Positions 41,305-49,848 of a stretch of DNA of 64,000 nt are shown in pieces. Within the stretch, counting starts at the first letter, position 1, and each line of letters begins with the position of its first letter. Below the pieces are notes generated by a model. It saw nothing but the letters and a program-made list of their open reading frames with translations. It did not search any database and had not been told where the DNA came from. Source of the stretch: Villigracilis sp024434165 (GTDB lineage Bacteria > Chloroflexota > Anaerolineae > Anaerolineales > Villigracilaceae); contig SZPK01000019.1 of the NCBI GenBank assembly GCA_030263665.1, positions 10,639 through 74,638 of the forward strand, given 5' to 3'. The translations under genes and the position numbers were made by a program.

Positions 41305-41484
41305 ACGTTTTTCGCTCCCACCTTTATCCCATATCCATTTTCGGGTTTGCCGGTAGAATACCCCGTCGCATTGTAGGCAGCCGGCTGAAATAGATTTCAT
41401 AAAAATACGCTCCTGGCGGCTTGAGCAGAAATTTGTTTTCTAATACGACCGGCTGATTATTTTCAATTCCACTGGAGGAATATC

Positions 41485-42468
41485 ATGGCACTTTTGGTTG
41501 CGCTTCCGCTCGCGTTCATCCCTGCATTTTTCTTTTCCTGGTTCATCTACTGGCTGGACCGTTACGAAAAGGAACCGCGCTGGCTCCTGCTGCTTACGTT
41601 CTTCTGGGGCGGGTTTATCGCCATCATCGGCGCGCTCATTGTGAGCATCCTCTTTGAAGTGGGCTTTTACGCCATCCTTCAGGATGAAATGCTGGTGAGC
41701 ATCGCGGGCGGCTCCTTCACCGCCCCGGTCGTGGAGGAATTCTGGAAAGGGCTCGCCATCCTGATCGTGTTCTTCCTGTTCCGCAAGGAGTTCGACTCGG
41801 TGCTCGACGGCATCATCTACGGCGGCATCGCCGGGCTGGGCTTCGCCGCCACCGAGAACGTGCTGTACTTCATGGGTCAGTATGCCGAGGGCGGCTGGGC
41901 GGGTATGTTCACCAACTTCGCCCTGCGTGTGGGCGTCTTTGCATGGGGGCATCCCTTCTACACCGCGTTCATCGGCATCGGCTTTGCCGTGGCGCGCATG
42001 AACCGCAGCGCGCTGGTCAAGATCGCCGCACCCATCGTGGGCTATTTCCTCGCCGTCCTGGCGCACACCTTTCACAACACCTCGCTTCTTTTTGTCCAGG
42101 GGTTGGGCAGCCTGGCGCTGATCGTCCTGCTGGAGTGGGCTGGCTGGTTGATCTTCTTCGGCTTCATCATCTGGATGATCCGCCACGAGCAGGGTCTGTT
42201 GAAGAAACACCTGCGCGAAGAGGTGGCAAACGGTTTGATCACCGAAGCCCAGTTCAAAACGGCGGTTTCGTTCTTCCAGTTCGGAGCGCGCATGGCGGCG
42301 TTGAGCGGAGGCGTTTACAAAGCCACCGCCGATTTCTACCAATATTTGGGCGAACTCGCGCACAAAAAGGAACAGTTGTCGAAGTTCGGCGACGAGCGCG
42401 GGAATGCTGCCATCATCCAAAAACTGCGCGGGAATATCGCGGCGCTGGCTCCGCAGGCGAAGGGATAG
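41485..42468 (+). CDS. PrsW-family intramembrane metalloprotease-like protein
   Basis: The 327-residue membrane protein has about seven to eight helices and the PrsW motifs: EEFWKGLAIL (paired Glu), FDSVLDGIIYGGIAGLGFA, ATENVLY with a conserved Glu-Asn, and a later AWGHPFYTA and LAHTFHN with His. These resemble the CAAX/PrsW glutamic/metalloprotease fold. In Bacillus PrsW cleaves an anti-sigma factor; the target here is unknown. Ribosome site CTGGAGG supports the start. The gap upstream (41305-41484) shows nothing recognisable. Confidence 0.9.
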   Translation: MALLVALPLAFIPAFFFSWFIYWLDRYEKEPRWLLLLTFFWGGFIAIIGALIVSILFEVGFYAILQDEMLVSIAGGSFTAPVVEEFWKGLAILIVFFLFRKEFDSVLDGIIYGGIAGLGFAATENVLYFMGQYAEGGWAGMFTNFALRVGVFAWGHPFYTAFIGIGFAVARMNRSALVKIAAPIVGYFLAVLAHTFHNTSLLFVQGLGSLALIVLLEWAGWLIFFGFIIWMIRHEQGLLKKHLREEVANGLITEAQFKTAVSFFQFGARMAALSGGVYKATADFYQYLGELAHKKEQLSKFGDERGNAAIIQKLRGNIAALAPQAKG

Positions 42469-42555
42469 GACGAAGACCCGCATCTGTTCGGACCTCAAGG
42501 CTGGCGGCTCGTGCCCCAGCCTTTTTCTACGCCTATGGTAAAATTTGGCACGTTC

Positions 42556-42627
42556 GCCCCCGTAGCTCAGTGGACAGAGCGTCGGCCTCCGGAGCCGAAG
42601 AGCGCAGTTCGAGTCTGCGCGGGGGTG
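42556..42627 (+). tRNA. tRNA-Arg (anticodon CCG)
   Basis: A complete cloverleaf is present. The 7-bp acceptor stem starts GCCCCCG (one G-T wobble at the end). D-arm GCTC/GAGC, anticodon loop CTCCGGA and T-arm CGCAG-TTCGAGT-CTGCG follow. The anticodon at 42589-42591 is CCG, reading CGG Arg codons. CCA is not encoded. Confidence 0.95.
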
Positions 42628-42631
42628 CCTG

Positions 42632-42657
42632 AAATCCGCCAAAAACGGCGGATTTTT
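42632..42657 (+). terminator. Rho-independent terminator after tRNA-Arg
   Basis: A 9-bp stem AAATCCGCC/GGCGGATTT with a 6-base loop is followed by a run of T. Confidence 0.88.
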
Positions 42658-42703
42658 ACTTGCTCATCTTACGCGATTTCGCCCCCGCCGCGCAACATGA
42701 ATT

Positions 42704-42866
42704 ACTTACTCATGTTGCCACCTTCCAATAGATTTTCTAGGTTCCCCGCCAAAGCCCTCACCCTGCCCTCTCCCATCGGAGAGGGGGAAGTCACCCCAGA
42801 AGATATAACCTTGTTTGGGGTGAGGGAAGCCTCTTGAAACCAAGGCAGCAACTTGGGTTACTTACT
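42704..42866 (+). repeat. Repeat family B, copy 1 (MITE-like)
   Basis: The element has imperfect inverted ends of about 17 bases (ACTCATGTTGCCACCTT on the left; AAGGCAGCAACTTGGGT on the right). It contains an internal CCCTCACCC/GGGTGAGGG hairpin. Copies 2 and 3 are at 63856 and 54205. Confidence 0.85.
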
Positions 42867-43047
42867 CGTGTTACGCACGTCCTGAAGGTTTATTCTGTGA
42901 GAATGCCGCCACGGCGGCGCCTTCGGGATTTGTATCGCGGAATACAATAGTTCTTAAATCCTCCCATCTGTTTAGACAGACTCAACCAGCGCCCTGATTC
43001 CATGACCGTTACCCTTTTGTCGCATTTCGGACGACTAAAATATTGGA
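42867..43047. other. Repeat-derived intergenic segment
   Basis: The segment begins CTTACTCGTGTTACGCACG, which echoes the shared end motif of families A and B. It also has a GCCGCC/GGCGGC hairpin near 42904-42921. No gene is seen. Confidence 0.45.
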
Positions 43048-43053
43048 TACAAT
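43048..43053 (+). promoter_or_regulatory. -10 box, probable leaderless promoter of the SH3 gene
   Basis: TACAAT lies 6 bases before the GTG start at 43060 and no ribosome site is present. The -35 (TTTCGG at 43025-43030) is weak. Confidence 0.45.
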
Positions 43054-43059
43054 AAACCC

Positions 43060-44172
43060 GTGCCGCGTTACAAACTTATCGTCTATGCGTTTGCCGTGCT
43101 GGTCTGTTCTGGCTGCGGCGTGAAGGTCGTCACCGAAGAAGCGCCCATCGTGCTGCCGGAGTTCATCACTGCCACACTCCCGCCCACAACAGGTCCGCTG
43201 CCTGCGTTCACTTCGCCGCCGCCCACGCCTGCCGCCACCCTGCCGCCCGTCGAGGGGACGACGAATACGCAGGTCAACGTCCGCGCGGAGACGAACACCG
43301 CCAGCGAAAGTTACGGCGTGATTCCCCCGTTTACGAAAGTCCAAATTACGGGCAGGGAATCCACCGGCACGTGGTATCAAATCCTCCATGCGGATTCGCC
43401 CACCGGCACAGGCTGGGTGCGGGCGGAGTACATCCAGGCGGGGGCTGAGGCGGAAATTCAAGCCCGGGAACTGGAAACAGGTTTCGGGTCCGGTGTGGAT
43501 GCGCTCGTCGTCAGCGGCATCCATGTGCGCAGCGGTCCAGGCACGGATTACAAGTCGCTCGGCGTTTTGATTCCAAAAGATGTGGTGCTGGCAATTGGAA
43601 GAGATGCCAGCGGCGCGTGGGCGCAGATCCGTTTTTCGAAGTCGCCCAATGGGACGGGCTGGGCGGCGGTGGAGTTTTTGCAGGTGGAGAATCTCGAATC
43701 CCTGCCGGTGGTTGGCGAAACCGCCGAAGCCGCCGAAGCGACACCGGCGGTCATTGAATCGGTCGAGGCGCTCCCAACCGCCCTGCCAGACGGCGACTCT
43801 GCCGATGCGCCGTTCGCGCAGGGAGACCTGTCGCCGGCGGGCGCGCGCGCCTTGCAGGTTCAGGGAGAGGTCTCTGCGCCGGAAGGCGACGCGGAAGACT
43901 GGGTTTCGTTTTCTTCTTCGGTCCCCGGCATTGCAATCGAATTGTCCTGCAAAGCCGGCGCCCTGTTAGTAGAATTGCGGCAGGCAGGCGGCGTTGTGGA
44001 ATCGTTTGTCCTCCCATGTGGGAGCGGACGCGTGCTGAAGGTTCAGGCAAACGAGGTTCACATACTGAGATTGACCACTGCAACCGCGGATGAGCCGCAA
44101 TTCATAACTTATCAATTGAAAATCGAAGCCATGCCATATCGCCCTGTTGGAAGTAGAGAATGGAGATTTTAG
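43060..44172 (+). CDS. SH3-domain lipoprotein
   Basis: The 370-residue product has a short signal peptide ending LVCSGCG and so is probably a lipoprotein. A Pro/Thr-rich linker is followed by two bacterial SH3 domains (about residues 70-125 and 145-210; VNVRAETNTAS and IHVRSGPGTDYKS are the usual first strands). The C-terminal part looks like a beta-rich domain with Cys residues. SH3 domains often bind the cell wall. It begins with GTG and is directly followed by the FecR lipoprotein gene 1 base after its stop. Confidence 0.85.
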   Translation: MPRYKLIVYAFAVLVCSGCGVKVVTEEAPIVLPEFITATLPPTTGPLPAFTSPPPTPAATLPPVEGTTNTQVNVRAETNTASESYGVIPPFTKVQITGRESTGTWYQILHADSPTGTGWVRAEYIQAGAEAEIQARELETGFGSGVDALVVSGIHVRSGPGTDYKSLGVLIPKDVVLAIGRDASGAWAQIRFSKSPNGTGWAAVEFLQVENLESLPVVGETAEAAEATPAVIESVEALPTALPDGDSADAPFAQGDLSPAGARALQVQGEVSAPEGDAEDWVSFSSSVPGIAIELSCKAGALLVELRQAGGVVESFVLPCGSGRVLKVQANEVHILRLTTATADEPQFITYQLKIEAMPYRPVGSREWRF

Positions 44173-44173
44173 G

Positions 44174-45361
44174 ATGAAAAGTAAAACCGCGTTTTTATTC
44201 CTGTTCCTGATAATTACGTTGGCGGCGGCAAGTTGTCAGTCGAATGAAACGCCGTCGCCGCTTTCCGCTTCGCTCAGCGAACTTTCCGGCAAGGTGGATT
44301 TGAAGCAGGCGGGTGCGGAGAATTTCGTCCCTGCCAGCGAGGATTCCAGGCTGGAGGTAAACGGACAGGTCCAAACCGGGGATGACGGGCGTGTCCGGCT
44401 CGATCTTTCATCGGGGACGATCATTCGAGTGGCGCCCTCCTCCCTGTTTACCCTGCTCGCCAACGAAGAAGTGGAAGGCGGACTTGCCACCAAAATCAAA
44501 TTGGAACTCGGCAAGTTGTTCGTCATCCTCAGCGGCGGCAGCGCGGATGTGGAGACGCCCTCCGGCGTGGCTTCGGTGCGCGGTTCGTACATGAAGGTGG
44601 AAGTTGACCCGGAGACGATGGATATTTACATCACCTGCCTCGAAGGGACCTGCACAGCCAGCAACCCGGCGGGCACGGTCGAGTTTACGAACGGGCAGAA
44701 GGTCATTCTCTTCCACCGCGATCCCGAAACCGGCAACTGGACTGCGCCCACAGTCGAACCCATGACGCCCGAGGAGTTCCAGGAATGGCTGGATAACAAC
44801 CCCGAAGCGAAGGAGTTATTCGAGCAGGCGATGGCAACCATCACCGCACTCGCCCAGCCGACGGATACGCCGATTCCCACCGCCACAACCACTGCCACGA
44901 CCCGGGCTTCAGACCCATCCGCCGCAGGAGGCGGAGCCTGCTTCAGCATCATCCAGCCTCAATCGGGGGAGAGCCTGCCGAAACAGGGCAGGGTGACGTT
45001 TGAGTGGGAGGAACAACCCGGCGCGGAGTTGTACATGATGACGTTCATTGACCCGAACGGCAACCGCGCCACCATCGAGACCACCGGGACCAGCGCCGAA
45101 AAATACATCGAAATCCTGCCGGCTGGAGGGCAGTACAGTTGGTTCGTCACCGCTTACGGCGCGGACGGACGCGAAATCTGTTCGACCACGCCGATAACAT
45201 TTACCAAGCCGCAGGGCGACCCCACGCCCAAACCGACGAAAGAGCCCGACCCGGATTACCAGCCGCCGGAACCCACGCCGGAACCGACCGAGGAGCCCGC
45301 CTGCAATCCCTGCGACGAGGCATCGAGTTGTTACGATCCCATGTTGTGCGAACCCGGATAA
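44174..45361 (+). CDS. FecR-domain lipoprotein
   Basis: The 395-residue product has a lipoprotein signal ending LAAASCQ. A FecR domain of about residues 60-180 follows, recognised by GDDGRVRLDLSSGT and DVETPSGVASVRGSYM. A Pro/Thr linker and a second beta domain (FEWEEQPGAELYMM) come next, and the tail has a Cys-rich end (CNPCDEASSCYDPMLCEPG). FecR domains sense or present signals outside the membrane. No FecI-type sigma factor is nearby; the CHASE2-cyclase gene is next. Confidence 0.85.
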   Translation: MKSKTAFLFLFLIITLAAASCQSNETPSPLSASLSELSGKVDLKQAGAENFVPASEDSRLEVNGQVQTGDDGRVRLDLSSGTIIRVAPSSLFTLLANEEVEGGLATKIKLELGKLFVILSGGSADVETPSGVASVRGSYMKVEVDPETMDIYITCLEGTCTASNPAGTVEFTNGQKVILFHRDPETGNWTAPTVEPMTPEEFQEWLDNNPEAKELFEQAMATITALAQPTDTPIPTATTTATTRASDPSAAGGGACFSIIQPQSGESLPKQGRVTFEWEEQPGAELYMMTFIDPNGNRATIETTGTSAEKYIEILPAGGQYSWFVTAYGADGREICSTTPITFTKPQGDPTPKPTKEPDPDYQPPEPTPEPTEEPACNPCDEASSCYDPMLCEPG

Positions 45362-45383
45362 TCACGGAGAATTAAACCTTCCA

Positions 45384-47264
45384 ATGGGCAAAAAAACGAT
45401 AAGCCTCCGCGCAACCCTGCTGCTGGGAACAGCCGTCATTCTGCTTCTCATCCAAATTGCCGGGTTCTTTCCCGAAATCACCACGCCGCTCGAAAGCCTG
45501 GAATACTCCCTGCGCGACCTGTTCATGCGCCTGCGCGGACCGGAAACACCCTCCGACGACATCGTGATTGTGGCGATTGACGATTTCTCCTTCAATTGGA
45601 CGGGATACCAGTGGCCCTGGCCCCGTTCGTATTTTGCGGAGATCGTGGAACAAATCAACGCGGGCGGCGGGAAGGTCGTGGGCGTGGATATCATCCTCTC
45701 GGAGCCGGATGAAGCGCCGGAAAACGACCAGCGGTTTGCCGATGCGCTCAGCCGGGTCCCCGCCTCGGCGACGGTCGTTCAGATCGTGCGCCAAAGCGGG
45801 CAGGGCTTCGAAACCGAATCGCTCGTCCAGCCGCTGACGCCCTACCGCGAAGCGCTGGACGGCGCAGGCATCACCTCCTTCATCCGCGACGAGGATGCAA
45901 TTGTGCGCGGCGTGGTCGCCTTCGATTTCTACCAGAGCGGGCGCTACTTCAACTGGGCATTCGAAATTGCGCGGCTGTATTTGAACGTCGAACCGCCCAA
46001 CTTCGAGGCGGGTTCGGGTCTGCGATTCAATGGTCAAAGCGTGCCGTTGAATGGGAGCATCATGCTGGTCAATTTCGCCGGTCCCGCCAAAACCTATCCC
46101 ACCTATTCGGCGTCCGATGTGCATGACGGGATCACGCTCGAGCAGGACCCGGATGCCTTTCGCGGCAAGATCGTTTTGATCGGCGCCACCACCCTTACAT
46201 TGCAGGATATTTACCCGACGCCTTTCTCCGCCGCCGTCCCGACCCCCGGTGTGGAGATCGTTGCCAACGCGGTGGATACCATCATCAACGGGAAGTACAT
46301 CACCCTCTCGCCGGGATGGCTTGCGCTTCTTATCACGCTGACGGCTGGTCTTGCCGCCCATTTCATTTCCCTCCCGAAGAGACCCACCCTCACGCTGACC
46401 CTGTTGACACTCGGCATGACAGGCTGGCTGCTGGCGGCGCTGCTGGTCTTCATCAGTCAGAGATACGTCCTGCCGGTGGCTGCGCCGGAAATCATGCTTT
46501 TTCTGGGGGTCGTCCTGCCGACGCTCGAGCAAGCCGTTTCGCAGGAACGCGAGAAACGCCGCCTGCGCAATCTGTTCAGCCGCTTCATCTCGCCGGAGAT
46601 GGTGGACCAGATGATCGCCACGCAGGATTTGAACTCGCTGAACAAACGCTCGAACATCAGCATCCTGTTTTCAGACATCCGCGGGTTCACCACGCTTTCC
46701 GAGAAACTCGCGCCGGAGGATGTGGTGGCATTGCTCAACCCGTATCTCGAAGCCATGTCGCGGGTCATCTACAAGCACGGCGGCACGGTGGATAAATACG
46801 AAGGCGACGCCATCATCGCCTTTTTTGGCGAACCGGTGCATTACGAAGACCATGCCGTGCGCGCCCTCCGCGCCGCGATGGATATGCGAAAAGCGCTGGC
46901 GGAACTCAAGGCAGCCTGGGCAAGGGAGGGACGTCCCAGCCAGATCGAGATGGGCGTGGGCATCAATTCGGGCGAGGTGTTTGTGGGTTTGCTCGGCTCG
47001 GAACAGCGCATCAACTACACGGTCATCGGCGATAATGCCAACCTCGCCTCCCGCCTGCAAGACCTGACCAAAACCTACGCCTGGCCCGTGCTCGTCAGCG
47101 AGAGCACGTACCAGCAGATCAAGGATGAATTCGACGTCGAATTTGCCGATGCGGTGACCGTCAAGGGCAAGACTCAGCCGGTCAACGTGTACAAGGTCAT
47201 CGGGCGGAAAGGTGCGCCGGAATCCGAGAGGCTGCAATCGTGGCAAAAGGAAACCACTCGGTGA
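45384..47264 (+). CDS. CHASE2-domain adenylate/guanylate cyclase
   Basis: The 626-residue membrane protein has an N-terminal helix, an extracellular CHASE2 sensor (about residues 35-310), three transmembrane helices (about 315-390) and a class III cyclase domain (about 420-600). FSDIRGFTTLSE and YEGDAIIAFFG hold the two metal-binding Asp, and NLASRLQDL has the transition-state Arg. It should make cAMP or cGMP on an outside signal. The adjacent SH3 and FecR lipoproteins may feed that signal in. The CRP-type effector is not in the window. Confidence 0.94.
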   Translation: MGKKTISLRATLLLGTAVILLLIQIAGFFPEITTPLESLEYSLRDLFMRLRGPETPSDDIVIVAIDDFSFNWTGYQWPWPRSYFAEIVEQINAGGGKVVGVDIILSEPDEAPENDQRFADALSRVPASATVVQIVRQSGQGFETESLVQPLTPYREALDGAGITSFIRDEDAIVRGVVAFDFYQSGRYFNWAFEIARLYLNVEPPNFEAGSGLRFNGQSVPLNGSIMLVNFAGPAKTYPTYSASDVHDGITLEQDPDAFRGKIVLIGATTLTLQDIYPTPFSAAVPTPGVEIVANAVDTIINGKYITLSPGWLALLITLTAGLAAHFISLPKRPTLTLTLLTLGMTGWLLAALLVFISQRYVLPVAAPEIMLFLGVVLPTLEQAVSQEREKRRLRNLFSRFISPEMVDQMIATQDLNSLNKRSNISILFSDIRGFTTLSEKLAPEDVVALLNPYLEAMSRVIYKHGGTVDKYEGDAIIAFFGEPVHYEDHAVRALRAAMDMRKALAELKAAWAREGRPSQIEMGVGINSGEVFVGLLGSEQRINYTVIGDNANLASRLQDLTKTYAWPVLVSESTYQQIKDEFDVEFADAVTVKGKTQPVNVYKVIGRKGAPESERLQSWQKETTR

Positions 47265-47384
47265 GCCGCCGGGAGCGCCGGGAAAGGTTGAACTGGGAAA
47301 AACCTCCGGAGGCAGGACCAGCCCAGGGTCCCGAATGTTGCGGGGTTTTCGTCCAAAAACGCGGATTTTTCGTTTGTGAAGCAC

Positions 47385-47423
47385 TTGTACCGAATTGTAC
47401 AAAATCCAGTTTTTTGGTATAGT
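47385..47423 (+). promoter_or_regulatory. rex promoter with palindromic operator
   Basis: A perfect inverted repeat TTGTACCGAATTGTACAA lies at 47385-47402. Its right arm doubles as the -35 (TTGTAC, 47395-47400), 17 bases before -10 TATAGT (47418-47423). Rex boxes are 18-bp palindromes of TTGT..ACAA type, so autoregulation by Rex is likely. Confidence 0.7.
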
Positions 47424-47453
47424 TACACAATACTACAAAAGGCGAGGGCACCG

Positions 47454-48071
47454 ATGAACGCAAAAAAGATCCCCGATATCATTGTTGGGCGTTTGCCCGT
47501 CTATTTGAGAGCGCTTCAGCGCATGGCAGACATGGGATTAAAGACGACCTCTTCGCAGGAATTGGGCGAGCATGTCGGCATCTCTGCGGCGCAGATTCGC
47601 AAGGATATTTCGCAGTTCGGCGAGTTTGGCAAACAGGGAACGGGCTATTCCATCGAGTTCCTGCTCGATAAACTGCGTGAAATTTTAAAGGTGGACCGCA
47701 TTTGGGACGTGGTGGTGGTCGGCGCCGGAGACGTGGGTCACGCGCTCGCCAATTACCAGGGCTTCCAGGACCGCGGCTTTCGGGTGGCTGCCATTTTCGA
47801 CAACGACAAGGCGAAGGTCGGCCAGAAGATCGGAAAGTTCGTGGTGGAAGACACCGAGACCATGGTGGAAAAAATCAAATCGGCGGGAATCAAGATTGCG
47901 ATGATCACCGTGCCCGCCTCCGCCGCACAGGAAGTGGCGGATAAGTTGGTTCAAGCGGGCGTGCGCGCCATCCTCAACTACGCGCCCATCAGCCTGAACG
48001 TGCCAAATAATGTCCGGGTGCAGTACATTGACCCATCCACGCATTTGCAGAGGATGACGTTTTATTTGTAG
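47454..48071 (+). CDS. rex: Redox-sensing transcriptional repressor Rex
   Basis: The 205-residue protein has the N-terminal winged helix (TTSSQELGEHVGISAAQIRKD) and the C-terminal Rossmann NAD(H) domain with VVVGAGDVGHALANY. The DISQFGEFGKQGTGY segment and the swapped C-terminal helix are typical. Rex binds DNA when NAD+ is high and releases it when NADH rises, controlling fermentation and respiration genes. The start at 47454 is preferred to longer forms that would cover the promoter. An Asn-rich MKHLYR extension was rejected. It lies 190 bases after the cyclase gene. Confidence 0.97.
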   Translation: MNAKKIPDIIVGRLPVYLRALQRMADMGLKTTSSQELGEHVGISAAQIRKDISQFGEFGKQGTGYSIEFLLDKLREILKVDRIWDVVVVGAGDVGHALANYQGFQDRGFRVAAIFDNDKAKVGQKIGKFVVEDTETMVEKIKSAGIKIAMITVPASAAQEVADKLVQAGVRAILNYAPISLNVPNNVRVQYIDPSTHLQRMTFYL

Positions 48072-48112
48072 GGATGATTTCAACCCCTTGGGCACTCGAT
48101 TTTCGTGAATCA

Positions 48113-48142
48113 AAACGGTCACGCCATGGCGTGACCGTTCGC
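48113..48142. terminator. Bidirectional terminator between rex and the MreB-like gene
   Basis: A perfect 26-base palindrome centred on CCATGG (48114-48139; arms AACGGTCACGCC) lies between two convergent genes. Short T-rich tails are present on both sides. Confidence 0.75.
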
Positions 48143-48144
48143 TT

Positions 48145-49146
48145 TTACACTTGCGGTAAATTCCTTCGTATCACGTTCAGCATGCCGAAGGCTTTGGTCG
48201 CGCCCTGCACCACACAGGTGAGCGGGTTATCCACGAGGTAGGCGGGAATGCCGAGCGACTTGGTGAGCAGTTTGTCAATGCCGCGCAGGAGCGCGCCGCC
48301 GCCGCAGAGCGCCACACCGCGGTCAATGATATCCGAGACCAGCTCGGGCGGAGTCTTCTCCAGCACTTTGCGTCCCGTTTCGACGATTTGCTTGAGCGGT
48401 TCCTGCAAGGCTTCCACGATCTCGCCCGTGGTCAGCGTGACCGGGCGCGGCAAGCCGGTGACCTGGTCCTGTCCCTGCACTTCCATGCTGTTTTCGATGT
48501 CCTGCGGCACCGCTGCGCCGATGCGGACCTTCAACTGTTCCGCCGTCTGCTGACCGATGACGACGCCGTATTTGCGGCGCACATAATTGACGATGGCTTC
48601 GTCCAGGTCCATGCCGCCTGCGCGCAGGGTGTCTGCGGCGACGATGCCGTACATCGCCATGACGGCGGCTTCGGTGCATCCGCCGCCGAGGCAGATGATC
48701 ATGTTACCGGAAGGGGAATTGATGGGCAGGTCAATGCCGATGGCGGCTGCCAGCGGCTGCTGGATGAGATACGCCTCGCGGCTGCCCGCCTCCATCACCG
48801 CTTCGTAGACGGCGCGGCGCTCCACGCTGGTCACGCCATACGGGACGGTGATCATCACGCGCGGGCGGAAGATGCGCATCGAGCCGCTGACGCGCTGCAA
48901 AAGATAGGCGAGGAGGGTTTCGGTAATCTCATAATCGGCAATCACCCCGTTGCGAAGCGGGCGCGCCACTTCGATGCTTTCGGGGACTTTGCCGTACATG
49001 TCGCGCGCTTCCAAACCGGCGGCGACCATCTTCTGGTCTTCGACCTCGATGGCGACGATCGTCGGCTCCTCCAGCAGAACCTGAGCGGTATCCGCGAGGC
49101 GCGTGAACATGGTTCCCAGGTCTACGCCCAGGTCTTTTGCAAACAT
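48145..49146 (-). CDS. MreB-like actin-family protein with altered phosphate-2 motif
   Basis: The 333-residue protein has the MreB/actin layout: phosphate-1 GVDLGTMFTRL, connecting region VMITVPYGVTSVERRAV, phosphate-2 IICLGGGCTEAAV and adenosine motif LCGGGALLRGID. In MreB phosphate-2 normally reads D-I-G-G-G-T, with Asp binding the metal water; here Asp is Cys and the Thr is Cys. It may bind nucleotide without hydrolysing it, or serve another role. The ATG at 49146 is only 15 bases after atpC, so it is likely the last gene of the ATP synthase operon. Confidence 0.88.
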   Translation of the reverse strand: MFAKDLGVDLGTMFTRLADTAQVLLEEPTIVAIEVEDQKMVAAGLEARDMYGKVPESIEVARPLRNGVIADYEITETLLAYLLQRVSGSMRIFRPRVMITVPYGVTSVERRAVYEAVMEAGSREAYLIQQPLAAAIGIDLPINSPSGNMIICLGGGCTEAAVMAMYGIVAADTLRAGGMDLDEAIVNYVRRKYGVVIGQQTAEQLKVRIGAAVPQDIENSMEVQGQDQVTGLPRPVTLTTGEIVEALQEPLKQIVETGRKVLEKTPPELVSDIIDRGVALCGGGALLRGIDKLLTKSLGIPAYLVDNPLTCVVQGATKAFGMLNVIRRNLPQV

Positions 49147-49161
49147 GGATAACACGTCGGT

Positions 49162-49602
49162 CTAGTTCTCCGAGGCGGGAATGCGCGCGCCGCCTTTGCG
49201 ATAGCGGCGGACCGCGTCCAAACGCAGGTTGGATCTGCGGAGGGCGGCTTCCATGGCAAGGTAGGCGTCGGTATCGGCGGGAACGCCTTTCGCCAGGAGT
49301 TCTTCGGCGCGCCTGCGGGCGGCTTCGGCGCGGGTTTCGTCAATTTCCTCCACGTTTTCGGCGGCGTCCGCCAAAACAGTGACAATGTCCGGTTGGACTT
49401 CCGCAATGCCGCCAGCCACGGTAAAGATTTCCTCTTTTCCGCTCCTGCGAATTTTGATGACGCCGTATTTGAGCGTGGTCAATACCGGCGCGTGTTTGGG
49501 CAGGATGCCCATCTCGCCCGCCGAACCGGGAAGCACGACAATATCCACATCGCCGGTGAACACCGTGCGGTCTTGCGATACGATTTCACAACGGATGGTC
49601 AT
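49162..49602 (-). CDS. atpC: F1 ATP synthase epsilon subunit
   Basis: The 146-residue subunit has the beta-sandwich N-terminal domain (VVLPGSAGEMGILPKHAPVL) and a C-terminal helical hairpin. It links the central stalk to the c-ring and limits wasteful ATP hydrolysis. It follows atpD after a 246-base gap filled by a composite repeat, which is unusual inside an atp operon. Confidence 0.95.
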   Translation of the reverse strand: MTIRCEIVSQDRTVFTGDVDIVVLPGSAGEMGILPKHAPVLTTLKYGVIKIRRSGKEEIFTVAGGIAEVQPDIVTVLADAAENVEEIDETRAEAARRRAEELLAKGVPADTDAYLAMEAALRRSNLRLDAVRRYRKGGARIPASEN

Positions 49603-49631
49603 AGAAAAAACCTTTGGAGATTAGTGGCTCT

Positions 49632-49801
49632 CCCGTAATTAACGGGAAAGAGCCTAAACACTAAGGGCGCCAAGTACACAAAGGAGGGAAAAGGTGTCAC
49701 AGGTAAAGGCGTTTTTCCTTCGTGCTCTTCGTGTCCTAAGCCCTCAGCATGAGGGTCGTGGTGAAAATGGTTCTCCCGTTAAAAACGGTAGAACCAGATT
49801 A
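49632..49801 (+). repeat. Composite repeat R3, copy 1
   Basis: The element starts CTCCCGTAATTAACGGGAAAG (hairpin), contains a CACTAAGGGCGCCAAG/CTTCGTG inner hairpin, then CCTAAGCCCTCAGCATGAGG, and ends with a second hairpin, CCCGTTAAAAACGG. The second copy is at 59828-60008. It separates atpD and atpC. Confidence 0.85.
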
Positions 49802-49848
49802 GTAAATTGGAGATTGGGGTCAGCCAATCTCCAATCCCTAATTATCAT

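Noticed and set aside
42556..42627. Genomic island or integrase site at the tRNA-Arg gene
   Set aside because: No integrase gene and no duplicated tRNA 3' end are visible; the flanking material is only short repeats.
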